The notes beneath the pieces were generated by a model that did no database searches, had not been told where the DNA came from, and was given only the letters and a program-made list of their open reading frames with translations. Shown one piece after another: positions 15,258 through 23,089 of a stretch of 41,681 nt of DNA. Numbering within the stretch: the stretch's first letter is position 1; every line of letters starts with the position of its first letter. Origin of the DNA: CADEFX01 sp050260355 (lineage in GTDB: Bacteria > Pseudomonadota > Alphaproteobacteria > Rhizobiales > Hyphomicrobiaceae); NCBI GenBank assembly GCA_050260355.1, contig JBLNBZ010000066.1:1-41681 (forward strand), written 5' to 3'. The translations under genes were made by a program, and so were the position numbers.

Positions 15258-16286
15258 ATGCATCTGGCGATGCGCTGTATCGTGATCGCCGTTCTCGCTC
15301 TCGCGTTCGGCGCCGGTCCGGCGCCGGCGCAGAGCGAGGCGGACATCAAGGCGAAGATCAAGGCACTGCAACCGAGCGATTATCCCAAGGAGCCGCTCGA
15401 GTTTATCGTCGTGTATCCGGCAGGTGGCGGCATGGACGTCACGGCTCGCATCCTCGCCAAGTACGTGGAGAAGTGGAGCGGACACAAGGTGATCGTGACC
15501 AATAAGGTCGGCGGCGCCGGCATGGTGGGCCACACCTACCTCGGGGCGCAGGCGCCCAACGACGGTTACACCATCGGCATCGTCTCCACTTACTGGACCG
15601 ACGCGTTTCTGCGCTCGCAGGGAAAGTTCGACTACAAGAGCCTCGAGCCTCTCGCCTTCATCAACTACGACCCGGTCACCTGGATCGTGCGCAGCGATGG
15701 TCCCTTCAAGGACGCCACGCTCAAGGACCTGGTTGCCTACGCAAAACAGAAGCCCGGTGAGCTCAAAATCGGGCTGGTGCCCGGTATCTCCAGCGAGTTC
15801 ATTGCCGAGCAGTTCGAGCAGATCGCAGGGGCAAAGGTCACCAAGGTGCCGTTCCAAGGCGGTGCACCATCGATCACCGCGCTGCTCGGGGGCCATATCG
15901 ATGTGAGCTTCGGCTTTTACGGCGAGTATCGCGGCCACCTGGAGGCCGGCAAGGTAAAGGGCATCGGCATCGCGGCGACGGAAGGCGTCGCAAATCTGCC
16001 CGGGGTGCCGACCTTCAATGACGCACTCGGAGTCGATGAGATCGTCTGGGCTGCGTGGCGCTATGCGGGAGTACCAAAGGGTACGCCGCCCGCGCGCAAG
16101 GCCTGGCTGGAGGCCGCCCTCAACGCGGCCCTCAACGATCCTGAGATCGGGCCCGAATACACCAAGACCGGCGCAATCATGGACAGGAAGCGGCTGAACA
16201 GTGCGCAGGTTGTTGCCGCCGAGGTCGACAAGCTCGCCATGCGCGAGCGGGCGTTCTTCGTGAGGACCGGTCGTATCAAGGAGTAG
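15258..16286 (+). CDS. TctC/Bug-family periplasmic solute receptor, copy 2
   Basis: A 342-residue secreted receptor very similar to copy 1 along its whole length, including the head region, LEFIVVYPAGGGMDV, FQGGAPSITALLGGHID and the C-terminal FFVRTGRIKE. The signal peptide (about 1-24, MRCIVIAVLALAFGAGPAPAQ) differs in sequence. Shared DNA stretches of more than 20 bases remain, for example at 13851 and 15459, which points to duplication followed by divergence. Differences cluster in the pocket-facing segment: VASFFWDDGWLRS in copy 1 is VSTYWTDAFLRS here, so ligand preference may differ. GGAGG (15247-15251) lies 6 bases before the ATG. The stop codon abuts the stop of the convergent DUF1194 gene with no spacer. 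Confidence 0.95.
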   Translation: MHLAMRCIVIAVLALAFGAGPAPAQSEADIKAKIKALQPSDYPKEPLEFIVVYPAGGGMDVTARILAKYVEKWSGHKVIVTNKVGGAGMVGHTYLGAQAPNDGYTIGIVSTYWTDAFLRSQGKFDYKSLEPLAFINYDPVTWIVRSDGPFKDATLKDLVAYAKQKPGELKIGLVPGISSEFIAEQFEQIAGAKVTKVPFQGGAPSITALLGGHIDVSFGFYGEYRGHLEAGKVKGIGIAATEGVANLPGVPTFNDALGVDEIVWAAWRYAGVPKGTPPARKAWLEAALNAALNDPEIGPEYTKTGAIMDRKRLNSAQVVAAEVDKLAMRERAFFVRTGRIKE

Positions 16287-17027
16287 TCATTCCACGCCAG
16301 GCGCCAAGGCAATCTCTTTGACGAGCTTGCTGATCATCGAGCGGCCGAAGTCCGCATGGGTCTCGGCCGCAAGCGCAAACGCACCCGGCCCGCCGATCAC
16401 GTTGTCCTCATAGTATTTGAGGAGGCCTCCCGGTGGATGCGTGTGCAGCGGGTTGCTCGGAAGCGGATCTGTGCTCAGGATCGCAACGCCATTGATCGTA
16501 ACGCCGCGCGCAAGCGCATCGTCCCTCGCCTGAACCACGTCGCGCCCGCTGTTGTTGGTGCCGTCACCCGAGACGTCGATGACGTGCCGGCTGCCGCGGA
16601 ACGGTGCGCGCTCGATCTGGGCCAGGGCAAAATCGATGGCCGCGCTGATCGAGGTGCGCTCCATGAACAGGCGCGGTGCCATCAAGACACCGTCCGCAAA
16701 GGCTTGCGCCTCGGCGGCGTTGCCAATCAGGGTCCAATCGACCATGACCGCCTGCGCCGTAGCTCCCGACCACTCGACGAAGCAGATGGCAATTCTTCCC
16801 GTCGGCACCGACTCGATGGCGGCCACGACCTTGGGGTGCGTGATGGCAGCCGCATAACCCTCTCGTTGCAGCTTGAACTTGGCCGCATCAACGCTTCGCG
16901 ACACGTCGGCAGCGAGTACCAGGAGCAGATCGACCTGGTTGTCGTCGGCGCGTGCGCCCCGATCCAGGGCACTGCCGGCAGCAAGGAACATGACTCCGAC
17001 GAGGGCACTCGCGATCCATCTCGGCAT
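16287..17027 (-). CDS. DUF1194 von Willebrand A-like secreted protein
   Basis: A 246-residue protein with a signal peptide (MPRWIASALVGVMFLAAGSA, cleavage likely near ARA-DD at 27) followed by a von Willebrand factor A-like domain. The metal-site motif DxSxS is D41, S43, S45 in AADVSRSVD, and VIDVSGDGTNNSGRD supplies the second conserved loop. This matches DUF1194, a family common in alphaproteobacteria with unknown role, probably in the periplasm. I chose the ATG at 17027 because it gives a proper signal peptide. The longer frame to 17111 adds a cysteine-rich extension without signature. AGGAG lies 11 bases upstream. It is divergent from the acyl-CoA dehydrogenase across 261 bases. Confidence 0.88.
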   Translation of the reverse strand: MPRWIASALVGVMFLAAGSALDRGARADDNQVDLLLVLAADVSRSVDAAKFKLQREGYAAAITHPKVVAAIESVPTGRIAICFVEWSGATAQAVMVDWTLIGNAAEAQAFADGVLMAPRLFMERTSISAAIDFALAQIERAPFRGSRHVIDVSGDGTNNSGRDVVQARDDALARGVTINGVAILSTDPLPSNPLHTHPPGGLLKYYEDNVIGGPGAFALAAETHADFGRSMISKLVKEIALAPGVE

Positions 17028-17288
17028 GGGCGTGCAGTCTCCTGGGCAGTCGCTCCTGCTGCAGCACGAACGCAAACCCGTGGTCCGCAAAAGGCCGGAG
17101 CCCGGGACCATAGCCTATCCTGCAGCCCCGAAATGATCCAACCTTGCCGCTAGGACGCGGCCGGCTTGTGGCGGCCCGCTCGAGCCTCCGGCGCTGCAGC
17201 AACTTGCCCCGCGCAGCCGGTGTACCTGGCGCGCGAGCCTCGCTAACATCGAGCCGGCAAAACTGGAACAACGAGGCAGGAGACGCCG

Positions 17289-18527
17289 ATGCCCGTCATG
17301 GATCTCGGAATGAGTGACCGCGTAACGCCCTTGGTCGCGCAAGTGCGCGACATGGTCAGGAACGAGATCATTCCGCTCGAGGACGAGTACGAGGCCGAGA
17401 TCGGGAAAGATGGCGACCGGTGGAAGCATACGCCCCGCATGGAGGAGATCCTTGAGGGGCTGAAGGCCAAGGCCAAGAGCAAGGGCTTATGGAACTTTTT
17501 CCTGACGCACTCCGAGCAGGGATGGGGGTTGAACACGGTCGAATACGCCTACCTTGCCGAGGAGATGGGCTGGTCACGCCTCGGTCCCCAGGTCTTCAAC
17601 TGCTCGGCTCCCGATACCGGCAACATGGAGGTGCTCGCCAAGTACGGGTCCGATGCACAAAAGAAGAAGTGGCTGGAGCCGCTGCTCGAGGGGAAGATCC
17701 GCTCCGCGTTCATCATGACCGAGCCGAACGTTGCCTCGTCCGATGCCACGAACATTTCGACGGAGGCCCGCCTCGATGGCGACGAATGGGTCATCAACGG
17801 CGAGAAGTGGTTCTCCTCGGGCGCCGGCGACCCCCGTTGCAAGATCTATATCGTAATGGTCAAGACCAATCCCGACGCACCCAAGCATCGGCAGCACTCC
17901 CAGATTCTGGTTCCAGCCGGCACGAAGGGTGTCAAGATCCTGCGGCCGCTCAAGATCTACGGCCATGACCATGCGCCGCATGGCCATATGCACGTGAAAT
18001 TCGAGAACTGCCGCGTGCCGAAGGAGAACCTGCTGCTCGGCGAGGGGCGCGGCTTCGAGATCAGCCAGGGCCGGCTCGGGCCGGGGCGCATCCACCATTG
18101 CATGCGGGCGATCGGCCAGGCGGAGCGCGCGCTCGAAGCGCTGTGCCGGCGCTCGCTGTCGCGCGTCGCCTTCGGCAAGCGGCTGTCCGAGCTCGGTGCC
18201 AACTACGATATCATTGCCGAGGCTCGCATGGAGATCGAGCAGGCGCGACTGCTCTGCCTCAAGGCTGCTTGGATGATGGACAATGCGCCGGCAACGGAGG
18301 CGCGCATCTGGATATCCCAGATCAAGGTCGTTGCGCCGCGCATGGCGCTCAAGGTGATCGACGAGGCCGTGCAGATGCATGGCGGTATGGGCGTCACGCA
18401 AGACACGCCCCTTTCCATGGCTTGGACCTACATGCGCGTGCTGCGGCTCGCCGACGGTCCCGACGCGGTCCACCGTCGCGTCGTCGCCCGCCATGAGCTG
18501 AAGCGCTACACGAACGAAGCAACCTGA
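17289..18527 (+). CDS. Acyl-CoA dehydrogenase (ACAD10/11-like)
   Basis: A 412-residue flavoprotein with the full acyl-CoA dehydrogenase fold. The FAD/substrate loop FIMTEPNVASSDATN, the beta-domain segment NGEKWFSSGAGDPRCK, and the C-terminal helices QMHGGMGVTQDTPLSM and LRLADGPDAVHRR are clear. The C-terminal region has ADGPD where medium-chain enzymes have the YEG catalytic glutamate, a feature of the ACAD10/11-like branch. AGGAG (17278-17282) is 6 bases before the ATG. The kinase-like gene follows after 14 bases. In mammals the equivalent kinase and dehydrogenase domains act on 4-hydroxyacyl-CoA by phosphorylation and phosphate loss. The same pairing occurs in bacterial levulinate breakdown, so a similar role is likely here. 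Confidence 0.93.
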   Translation: MPVMDLGMSDRVTPLVAQVRDMVRNEIIPLEDEYEAEIGKDGDRWKHTPRMEEILEGLKAKAKSKGLWNFFLTHSEQGWGLNTVEYAYLAEEMGWSRLGPQVFNCSAPDTGNMEVLAKYGSDAQKKKWLEPLLEGKIRSAFIMTEPNVASSDATNISTEARLDGDEWVINGEKWFSSGAGDPRCKIYIVMVKTNPDAPKHRQHSQILVPAGTKGVKILRPLKIYGHDHAPHGHMHVKFENCRVPKENLLLGEGRGFEISQGRLGPGRIHHCMRAIGQAERALEALCRRSLSRVAFGKRLSELGANYDIIAEARMEIEQARLLCLKAAWMMDNAPATEARIWISQIKVVAPRMALKVIDEAVQMHGGMGVTQDTPLSMAWTYMRVLRLADGPDAVHRRVVARHELKRYTNEAT

Positions 18528-18541
18528 AGGGCGGCTAGGGT

Positions 18542-19597
18542 ATGAGCAGCACGACGATTCCTGTCCCCGAGGCGGTGCGCATCGATGAGGCGTCACTCGA
18601 GCGCTATCTGGCAGCGCATCTCGAGGGCTTTGAAGGGCCGCTCAAAGCGGAGAAATTCGCCGGCGGGCAGTCCAATCCGACGTATCGCATCACGACCGGC
18701 GGCGGCAAGCGATACGCGCTGCGCCGCAAGCCGCCCGGCAAGCTTCTGAAATCGGCGCACCAGGTCGATCGCGAGTATCGCGTCATGAAGGCGCTCCGCG
18801 GCAGCGGAGTGCCGGTGCCGGAGATGCACTTGCTGTGCGAGGATGACAGCGTGATCGGCACGGCGTTCTTCCTCATGGAGTACATCGAAGGGCGTGTCTT
18901 CTGGGACCCGGCCCTGCCGGAGCTGTCGACGGACCACCGCACCCGGCTCTACGACGAGATGAACCGCATTCTGGCGGCGCTCGCGACAATCGATCCGGGC
19001 CAGGTGGGCCTGTCGGACTTCGGCCGGCCGGGCAGCTACTACGCGCGCCAGACGAAGCGCTGGACGGACCAGTATCGCGCCAGCGAGACGAGCCGAATCG
19101 AGGACATGGAGACGCTGATCGACTGGCTCGCCAAGAACATGCCGCCGGATGACGGCCGTGTCTCGGTCGTGCACGGCGACTTCAGGTTGGACAACATGCT
19201 GTTCCATCCGACCGAGCCGCGCTGTCTGGCGGTGGTGGACTGGGAGCTGTCGACGCTCGGGCACCCATTCTCCGACATTGCCTACCAGTGCATGCAGTGG
19301 CGGCTGCCGAACGAGGGCAACTTCCGCGGCCTCGGCGGCGTGGATCGCGCTGCCCTCGGCATTCCGACCGAGGAGGAGTATGTCGCGCGCTATTGCGAGC
19401 GCACCGGCATCGCCTCGATTCCGATCTGGACGTTCTGCCTCGTCTTCAACTTCTTCCGCCTGGCGGCGATTATCCAGGGCGTCTACAAGCGCGGCCTCGA
19501 TGGCAACGCGTCGAACCGAGAAAGCGCACTGCAGCGCGGCGCTGCGGTGCCGAGGATGGCGCGCATGGCCGTCGAGCTGATCGAGAAAGCGGGCTGA
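18542..19597 (+). CDS. APH-family kinase (ACAD10/11 kinase-like)
   Basis: A 351-residue protein with the aminoglycoside-phosphotransferase/choline-kinase fold. The nucleotide-binding start is FAGGQSNPTYRI (39-50) with KRYALRRKPPG. The catalytic loop is HGDFRLDN (211-218) and the metal-binding motif is DWE (233-235). All key residues are present, so it should be an active ATP-dependent kinase. The DWE-containing branch phosphorylates 4-hydroxyacyl-CoA-type substrates, not antibiotics. It follows the acyl-CoA dehydrogenase after 14 bases and is probably co-transcribed. The stop is 11 bases from the convergent glycosyltransferase gene. Confidence 0.9.
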   Translation: MSSTTIPVPEAVRIDEASLERYLAAHLEGFEGPLKAEKFAGGQSNPTYRITTGGGKRYALRRKPPGKLLKSAHQVDREYRVMKALRGSGVPVPEMHLLCEDDSVIGTAFFLMEYIEGRVFWDPALPELSTDHRTRLYDEMNRILAALATIDPGQVGLSDFGRPGSYYARQTKRWTDQYRASETSRIEDMETLIDWLAKNMPPDDGRVSVVHGDFRLDNMLFHPTEPRCLAVVDWELSTLGHPFSDIAYQCMQWRLPNEGNFRGLGGVDRAALGIPTEEEYVARYCERTGIASIPIWTFCLVFNFFRLAAIIQGVYKRGLDGNASNRESALQRGAAVPRMARMAVELIEKAG

Positions 19598-19608
19598 TGC
19601 GACGTGAC

Positions 19609-20856
19609 CTAGTGGGATGCCGCCGGTGTGGCAACGGGGGTTTGCTCGAGCAAGGCTCGCATGTGAGCGCCGTAGGCCCGCGGTGAAAAGAGCTCGGCGG
19701 CGTCCTTGGCCGCTTGCTCTCCGATCCGCGCACGGTAGCCGGTATCGTCCCTCAACCGGCGCAACAGGTGCGCTGCATGAGCGATGTCAGGCTCGGCCCA
19801 TGTCCATCGCGGATAGTCATAGACGCGCTGAGGGTCACGAGCCGGCACGAGCGTGTAGCGCACAGGGCAGGAGTTGCTCTCGTTCATGAAATCGACGTTG
19901 CCCGACCAGTTGGTCCCCACGACAGGAAGCCCGCGCAGCATTGCCTCGGCGGGCACCAGGCCGAACCCCTCCGCGCGGTGCAGAGAGAGCAGGACGTCGG
20001 CAGCCTCGTATTGCTTGTCGATGTCGGCAGCAGGGGCAACACCATGGATGAGGTGGATGTTGTCCTGCCCGCCGATGGCTGCTTCGAGCTGCCTGCGTGC
20101 TGAAGGATGGCTGTCCAGATGGGATGCCCTGATCAGCAGCTCGGACGTGGGATCGGCACCGAAGGCCTGCCTGAAGGCTGCAATCGCCGCGCACGGGTTC
20201 TTGCGCTCGAAGCCGGATGCGCAATTGAAGATCACGAGCACCCGGAAAGGTGCTGCCTGTCGGACGGCGGCCGCATGAGGCCGGACTGCGACCGGATGCG
20301 GCGCAGTCCGTACTGCCTTGCCATCGGCGATGCGGCTCACGGCTGTTGCCGTGAACTGGGACGGCACCCAGACCTCATGCACGAAGGGTACGCCTGCGCG
20401 CCACTCGTCCGGCACCTGATCGAGCTCCCAGGCCCAATAGCCGATAATGTGCTTGCCCCGTACGAAGTCCCGGCGAAGGTGCATCAGGGCCAGCGGCACG
20501 AGCGGTCCGTTGACGTGGAGCAGCACAGTGCCGGGCCCCGCGTGCAACCTGCCGTCCCGGTACCGATAGTCGGCGAGGTCGTCTGGCTGCATCAATCCGC
20601 CTGTCAAATCGACGCCGAAGGTGTCGAAGCCGAGCTGGGACAAAGCCTCGTAGCTGAGCCGCGCCGACTGGCCCAGACCCGAGGCGGTGCGCAGGACGCC
20701 GGCCACGAAGATTGGCTGGGTTGGCGCGATCTCTTGCTGCGGGCGTGGCGCCAGCAGCGACGTGGTGCGGATGAGGGCGGCTCGACGCAGGCTCGGTGGC
20801 AGCCGTTGCCAGACATGGCGATGTGCCAGTCGCAATGCTTTTCGATGCAGTGCCAT
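19609..20856 (-). CDS. Glycosyltransferase, GT4 type
   Basis: A 415-residue glycosyltransferase with a GT-B fold. The N-terminal half has GVLRTASGLGQSARLSYEAL, and the C-terminal donor-binding half has VIFNCASGFERKNPCAAIAA and the nucleotide-sugar motif LSLHRAEGFGLVPAEAMLRG with the conserved E-x7-E pattern (E in AEGFGLVPAEA), followed by GLPVVGTNWSGN. It would add a sugar, unidentified, to a surface polysaccharide and is cytoplasmic. I use the ATG at 20856. A TTG at 20886 would add ten residues, and neither start has a strong Shine-Dalgarno. It is divergent from the GT2 gene, with 129 bases between. Confidence 0.85.
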   Translation of the reverse strand: MALHRKALRLAHRHVWQRLPPSLRRAALIRTTSLLAPRPQQEIAPTQPIFVAGVLRTASGLGQSARLSYEALSQLGFDTFGVDLTGGLMQPDDLADYRYRDGRLHAGPGTVLLHVNGPLVPLALMHLRRDFVRGKHIIGYWAWELDQVPDEWRAGVPFVHEVWVPSQFTATAVSRIADGKAVRTAPHPVAVRPHAAAVRQAAPFRVLVIFNCASGFERKNPCAAIAAFRQAFGADPTSELLIRASHLDSHPSARRQLEAAIGGQDNIHLIHGVAPAADIDKQYEAADVLLSLHRAEGFGLVPAEAMLRGLPVVGTNWSGNVDFMNESNSCPVRYTLVPARDPQRVYDYPRWTWAEPDIAHAAHLLRRLRDDTGYRARIGEQAAKDAAELFSPRAYGAHMRALLEQTPVATPAASH

Positions 20857-20985
20857 GCGTCTGTGTGAGGATCCCGAAATGCACAATCGAGGGCTTTATC
20901 ATGCCACGATCTGTGCCGGCGCGTGGTTTATGCGATCGACCGCGGTGTTGGCCGGCGCCGTTCCGCCAGGAGGGGCGCGCGGAGA

Positions 20986-23031
20986 ATGACCAAAGCCATG
21001 CGGTTGATGCCTGCACCCGGCAGGGCGGATCATTCCGACTTCTGGCGCCCGCGCCTCTTCCTCGACCTCTTGCCCGCCGCGCTGCCGGCCGGCCTCTTCC
21101 GGATCACCACTCGAACCCGCGCCCCCACCTACTGCACGGTGCGTTTCACGTTCCAGGCCGAGTGGGCTGCGCCCGTGATCGCATATCTCGATCGGCTCGG
21201 ACCCTGCTCCTATGGCAAAATTGTCAATCTGCCGCGCGCGACCAGCAAGATTGAGCTGGAGATCGAGCCCGCGAGTGATGCGCAGGTGCTCGCTAACGTT
21301 GAAATCGAAAGGGTAGCTTTTCACCAGCTGCTATGGGACTACCGCCGATGGCTGCGCGGAATGAGCGATCCGCGCAACGTCTTGCGAAAGGCACGCCAGG
21401 TGCTTTCGGGACGGCACTCCCTGGCATTTTCCGACAGGAGACCTGGCCCCGTCGACGAGCAGGCAATCTACCAGGCGTGGCAGGCGGCGTTCGAAAGTGT
21501 GGCCGAGCGGGCGCGAATCGAGGACGCACTTCGCGCGGTGGCGTGCGATCCCGCCAGGCTCCTGCTCGTGCTGGTCGCGTCCAACGCAACGCGCGAGGCG
21601 GGACGATCTGCACCGAGCCTGAACACATACAACCGCGAATTTGCTCCGGTGGCCATCGAGGCCGGCGGTGAGCCGCTGCCGTACAAGGTGCGTCAGTGTG
21701 TGGAGGAGGCCGGTGGTCGCATCGTTCGATCGGATGACGGGCACGTGCCGCTGCACCTTATCCTTGCCGAGGCGGAAAGGGTCGGGGCATCTGCCTTCGC
21801 GTACCTCGAGGGTGATGGGTATTGGAGCGAACTGTCTCCCAAAGTGTTCGGCATCGAGATGCTTCACCATCCCGATTGCGTCGCCGTCACCGCCGACTCC
21901 GATTACGTCACCGGCGCCCACGTACGCTCGCGGCCATGGTTCAGGCCTGCCTGGAGCCCGCGCTATCAAAGCACGGCGGACTACGTGCGCGGCGCCATTG
22001 CGTTCAGGGCCGGCCAACAGCTCGCACAGCTTTGCGGGCGAGACGCCGACGCGAGCTCGAGCCGGTCGCTCGTCGCGCGGCTGATCGACAACGCCGACAC
22101 TCGGGGCCGCGTGCGCCACGTGCCCCGCGTACTGCTGCATGCGCGAAGCATGCCGGCGCCGGCGCAACGCGGCGCCTTGCCCGCGCCGTCGGTTGCTACC
22201 GGAACGCTGCCTCTCGTCTCGGTCATCATGCCGACGAAGGATAATCCGCGGTTGCTGAAGGCTGCCGCACTGTCGGTGCTCGGCTGCTCGCTCGAGCTGG
22301 TCGAGCTCGTGATCATCGACAATGGCGCAGCGAGTGCAGAGCAGCATGCGCAGCTCGACCGGCTATCTCGCGATCCGCGCGTTCGTATTCTTCAGGATGC
22401 GCGGCCGTTCAACTTCGCGGCGCTGATGAATGCCGGGCGCAAGGCGTGCCGCGGTGAGATCCTTGTGCTGCTCAACGACGACATTCGTGCCGAACGGGAG
22501 GACTGGCTCGACGCCTTGGCCCAGGTTGCGATGCAGCCGGATGTGGGATGTGTCGGTGCGCTGCTTCTTTACCCTTCGGGGCGCATCCAGCACGGCGGCA
22601 TCGTGCTGGGTCTGCTGGGCGTTGCGGGTCACGCCTTCCGCCACATGCTGCCAAGCGGCGCGCGCGCCGCCGAGCGGCTGAGTGCCATACACGAGGTGTC
22701 CGCCGTTACCGGCGCGTGCCTTGCCGTGAGAGCCAAGGTTTTCGATGAGGTCGGGGGGCTGGACGAGCGGCTGCCTGTCACTCTCAACGACGTGGACCTC
22801 TGCCTGCGCGTTCGGGCCAAGGGCTACCGCAATTTAATGGCGCCGCATGTGCGCCTCGTGCATGAGGAATCGGCGACGCGCGGTCTCGATGCGGCACCCG
22901 ATCAGGCCACGCGGCTGCAACGCGAGACGTCGCATTTCCTCGCAACGTGGGGGACGTCGGTCCTGACAGACCCTTACTACAGTCCACATCTGTCACTGAC
23001 ACGCGAAGACCACAGTCTCCGGGACATTTGA
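20986..23031 (+). CDS. Glycosyltransferase family 2 protein with degenerate first domain
   Basis: A 681-residue protein. The C-terminal part (about 408-681) is a complete GT2 domain: VSVIMPTKDNPRLL, LVIIDNG, LLNDDI (NDD at 497-499), GGIVLGLLGVAGHAFRH and LNDVDLCLRVRAKGY. Residues 190-390 keep the outline of a second GT2 domain (EGDGYWSELSPKVF, VTADSDYVTG, WFRPAWSPRYQS, VPRVLLHARS). There the aspartate-rich donor site found in normal tandem GT2 proteins is replaced by EGDG, and the N-terminal nucleotide-binding strand is poorly kept. Residues 1-140 are unassigned. The ATG at 20986 is preferred, with AGGAGG at 20968-20973. It is probably cytoplasmic or membrane-associated and builds a surface glycan. 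Confidence 0.85.
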   Translation: MTKAMRLMPAPGRADHSDFWRPRLFLDLLPAALPAGLFRITTRTRAPTYCTVRFTFQAEWAAPVIAYLDRLGPCSYGKIVNLPRATSKIELEIEPASDAQVLANVEIERVAFHQLLWDYRRWLRGMSDPRNVLRKARQVLSGRHSLAFSDRRPGPVDEQAIYQAWQAAFESVAERARIEDALRAVACDPARLLLVLVASNATREAGRSAPSLNTYNREFAPVAIEAGGEPLPYKVRQCVEEAGGRIVRSDDGHVPLHLILAEAERVGASAFAYLEGDGYWSELSPKVFGIEMLHHPDCVAVTADSDYVTGAHVRSRPWFRPAWSPRYQSTADYVRGAIAFRAGQQLAQLCGRDADASSSRSLVARLIDNADTRGRVRHVPRVLLHARSMPAPAQRGALPAPSVATGTLPLVSVIMPTKDNPRLLKAAALSVLGCSLELVELVIIDNGAASAEQHAQLDRLSRDPRVRILQDARPFNFAALMNAGRKACRGEILVLLNDDIRAEREDWLDALAQVAMQPDVGCVGALLLYPSGRIQHGGIVLGLLGVAGHAFRHMLPSGARAAERLSAIHEVSAVTGACLAVRAKVFDEVGGLDERLPVTLNDVDLCLRVRAKGYRNLMAPHVRLVHEESATRGLDAAPDQATRLQRETSHFLATWGTSVLTDPYYSPHLSLTREDHSLRDI

Positions 23032-23054
23032 AGGCAGCGGCTGCTCGGATACCG

Positions 23055-23070
23055 CCCCTGTGATCAGGGG
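23055..23070. terminator. Stem-loop between convergent genes
   Basis: CCCCTG, loop TGAT, CAGGGG is a perfect 6-bp hairpin in the 58-base gap between the converging GT2 and rmlB genes. No T-run is present on either side, so it would be a weak intrinsic terminator at best. Confidence 0.35.
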
Positions 23071-23089
23071 AACCGACGTGCCTCTGCTT

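Larger units (their letters stand above)
13774..15983 (+). repeat. Diverged direct repeat: two tctC copies around the GlcG-like gene
   Basis: The two tctC genes share whole-length similarity, and several identical DNA stretches of 20 bases or more remain (for example beginning at 13851 and 15459, and at 14339 and 15941). The spacing of about 1.6 kb brackets the GlcG-like gene. Recombination between the copies could delete that gene. Confidence 0.7.
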
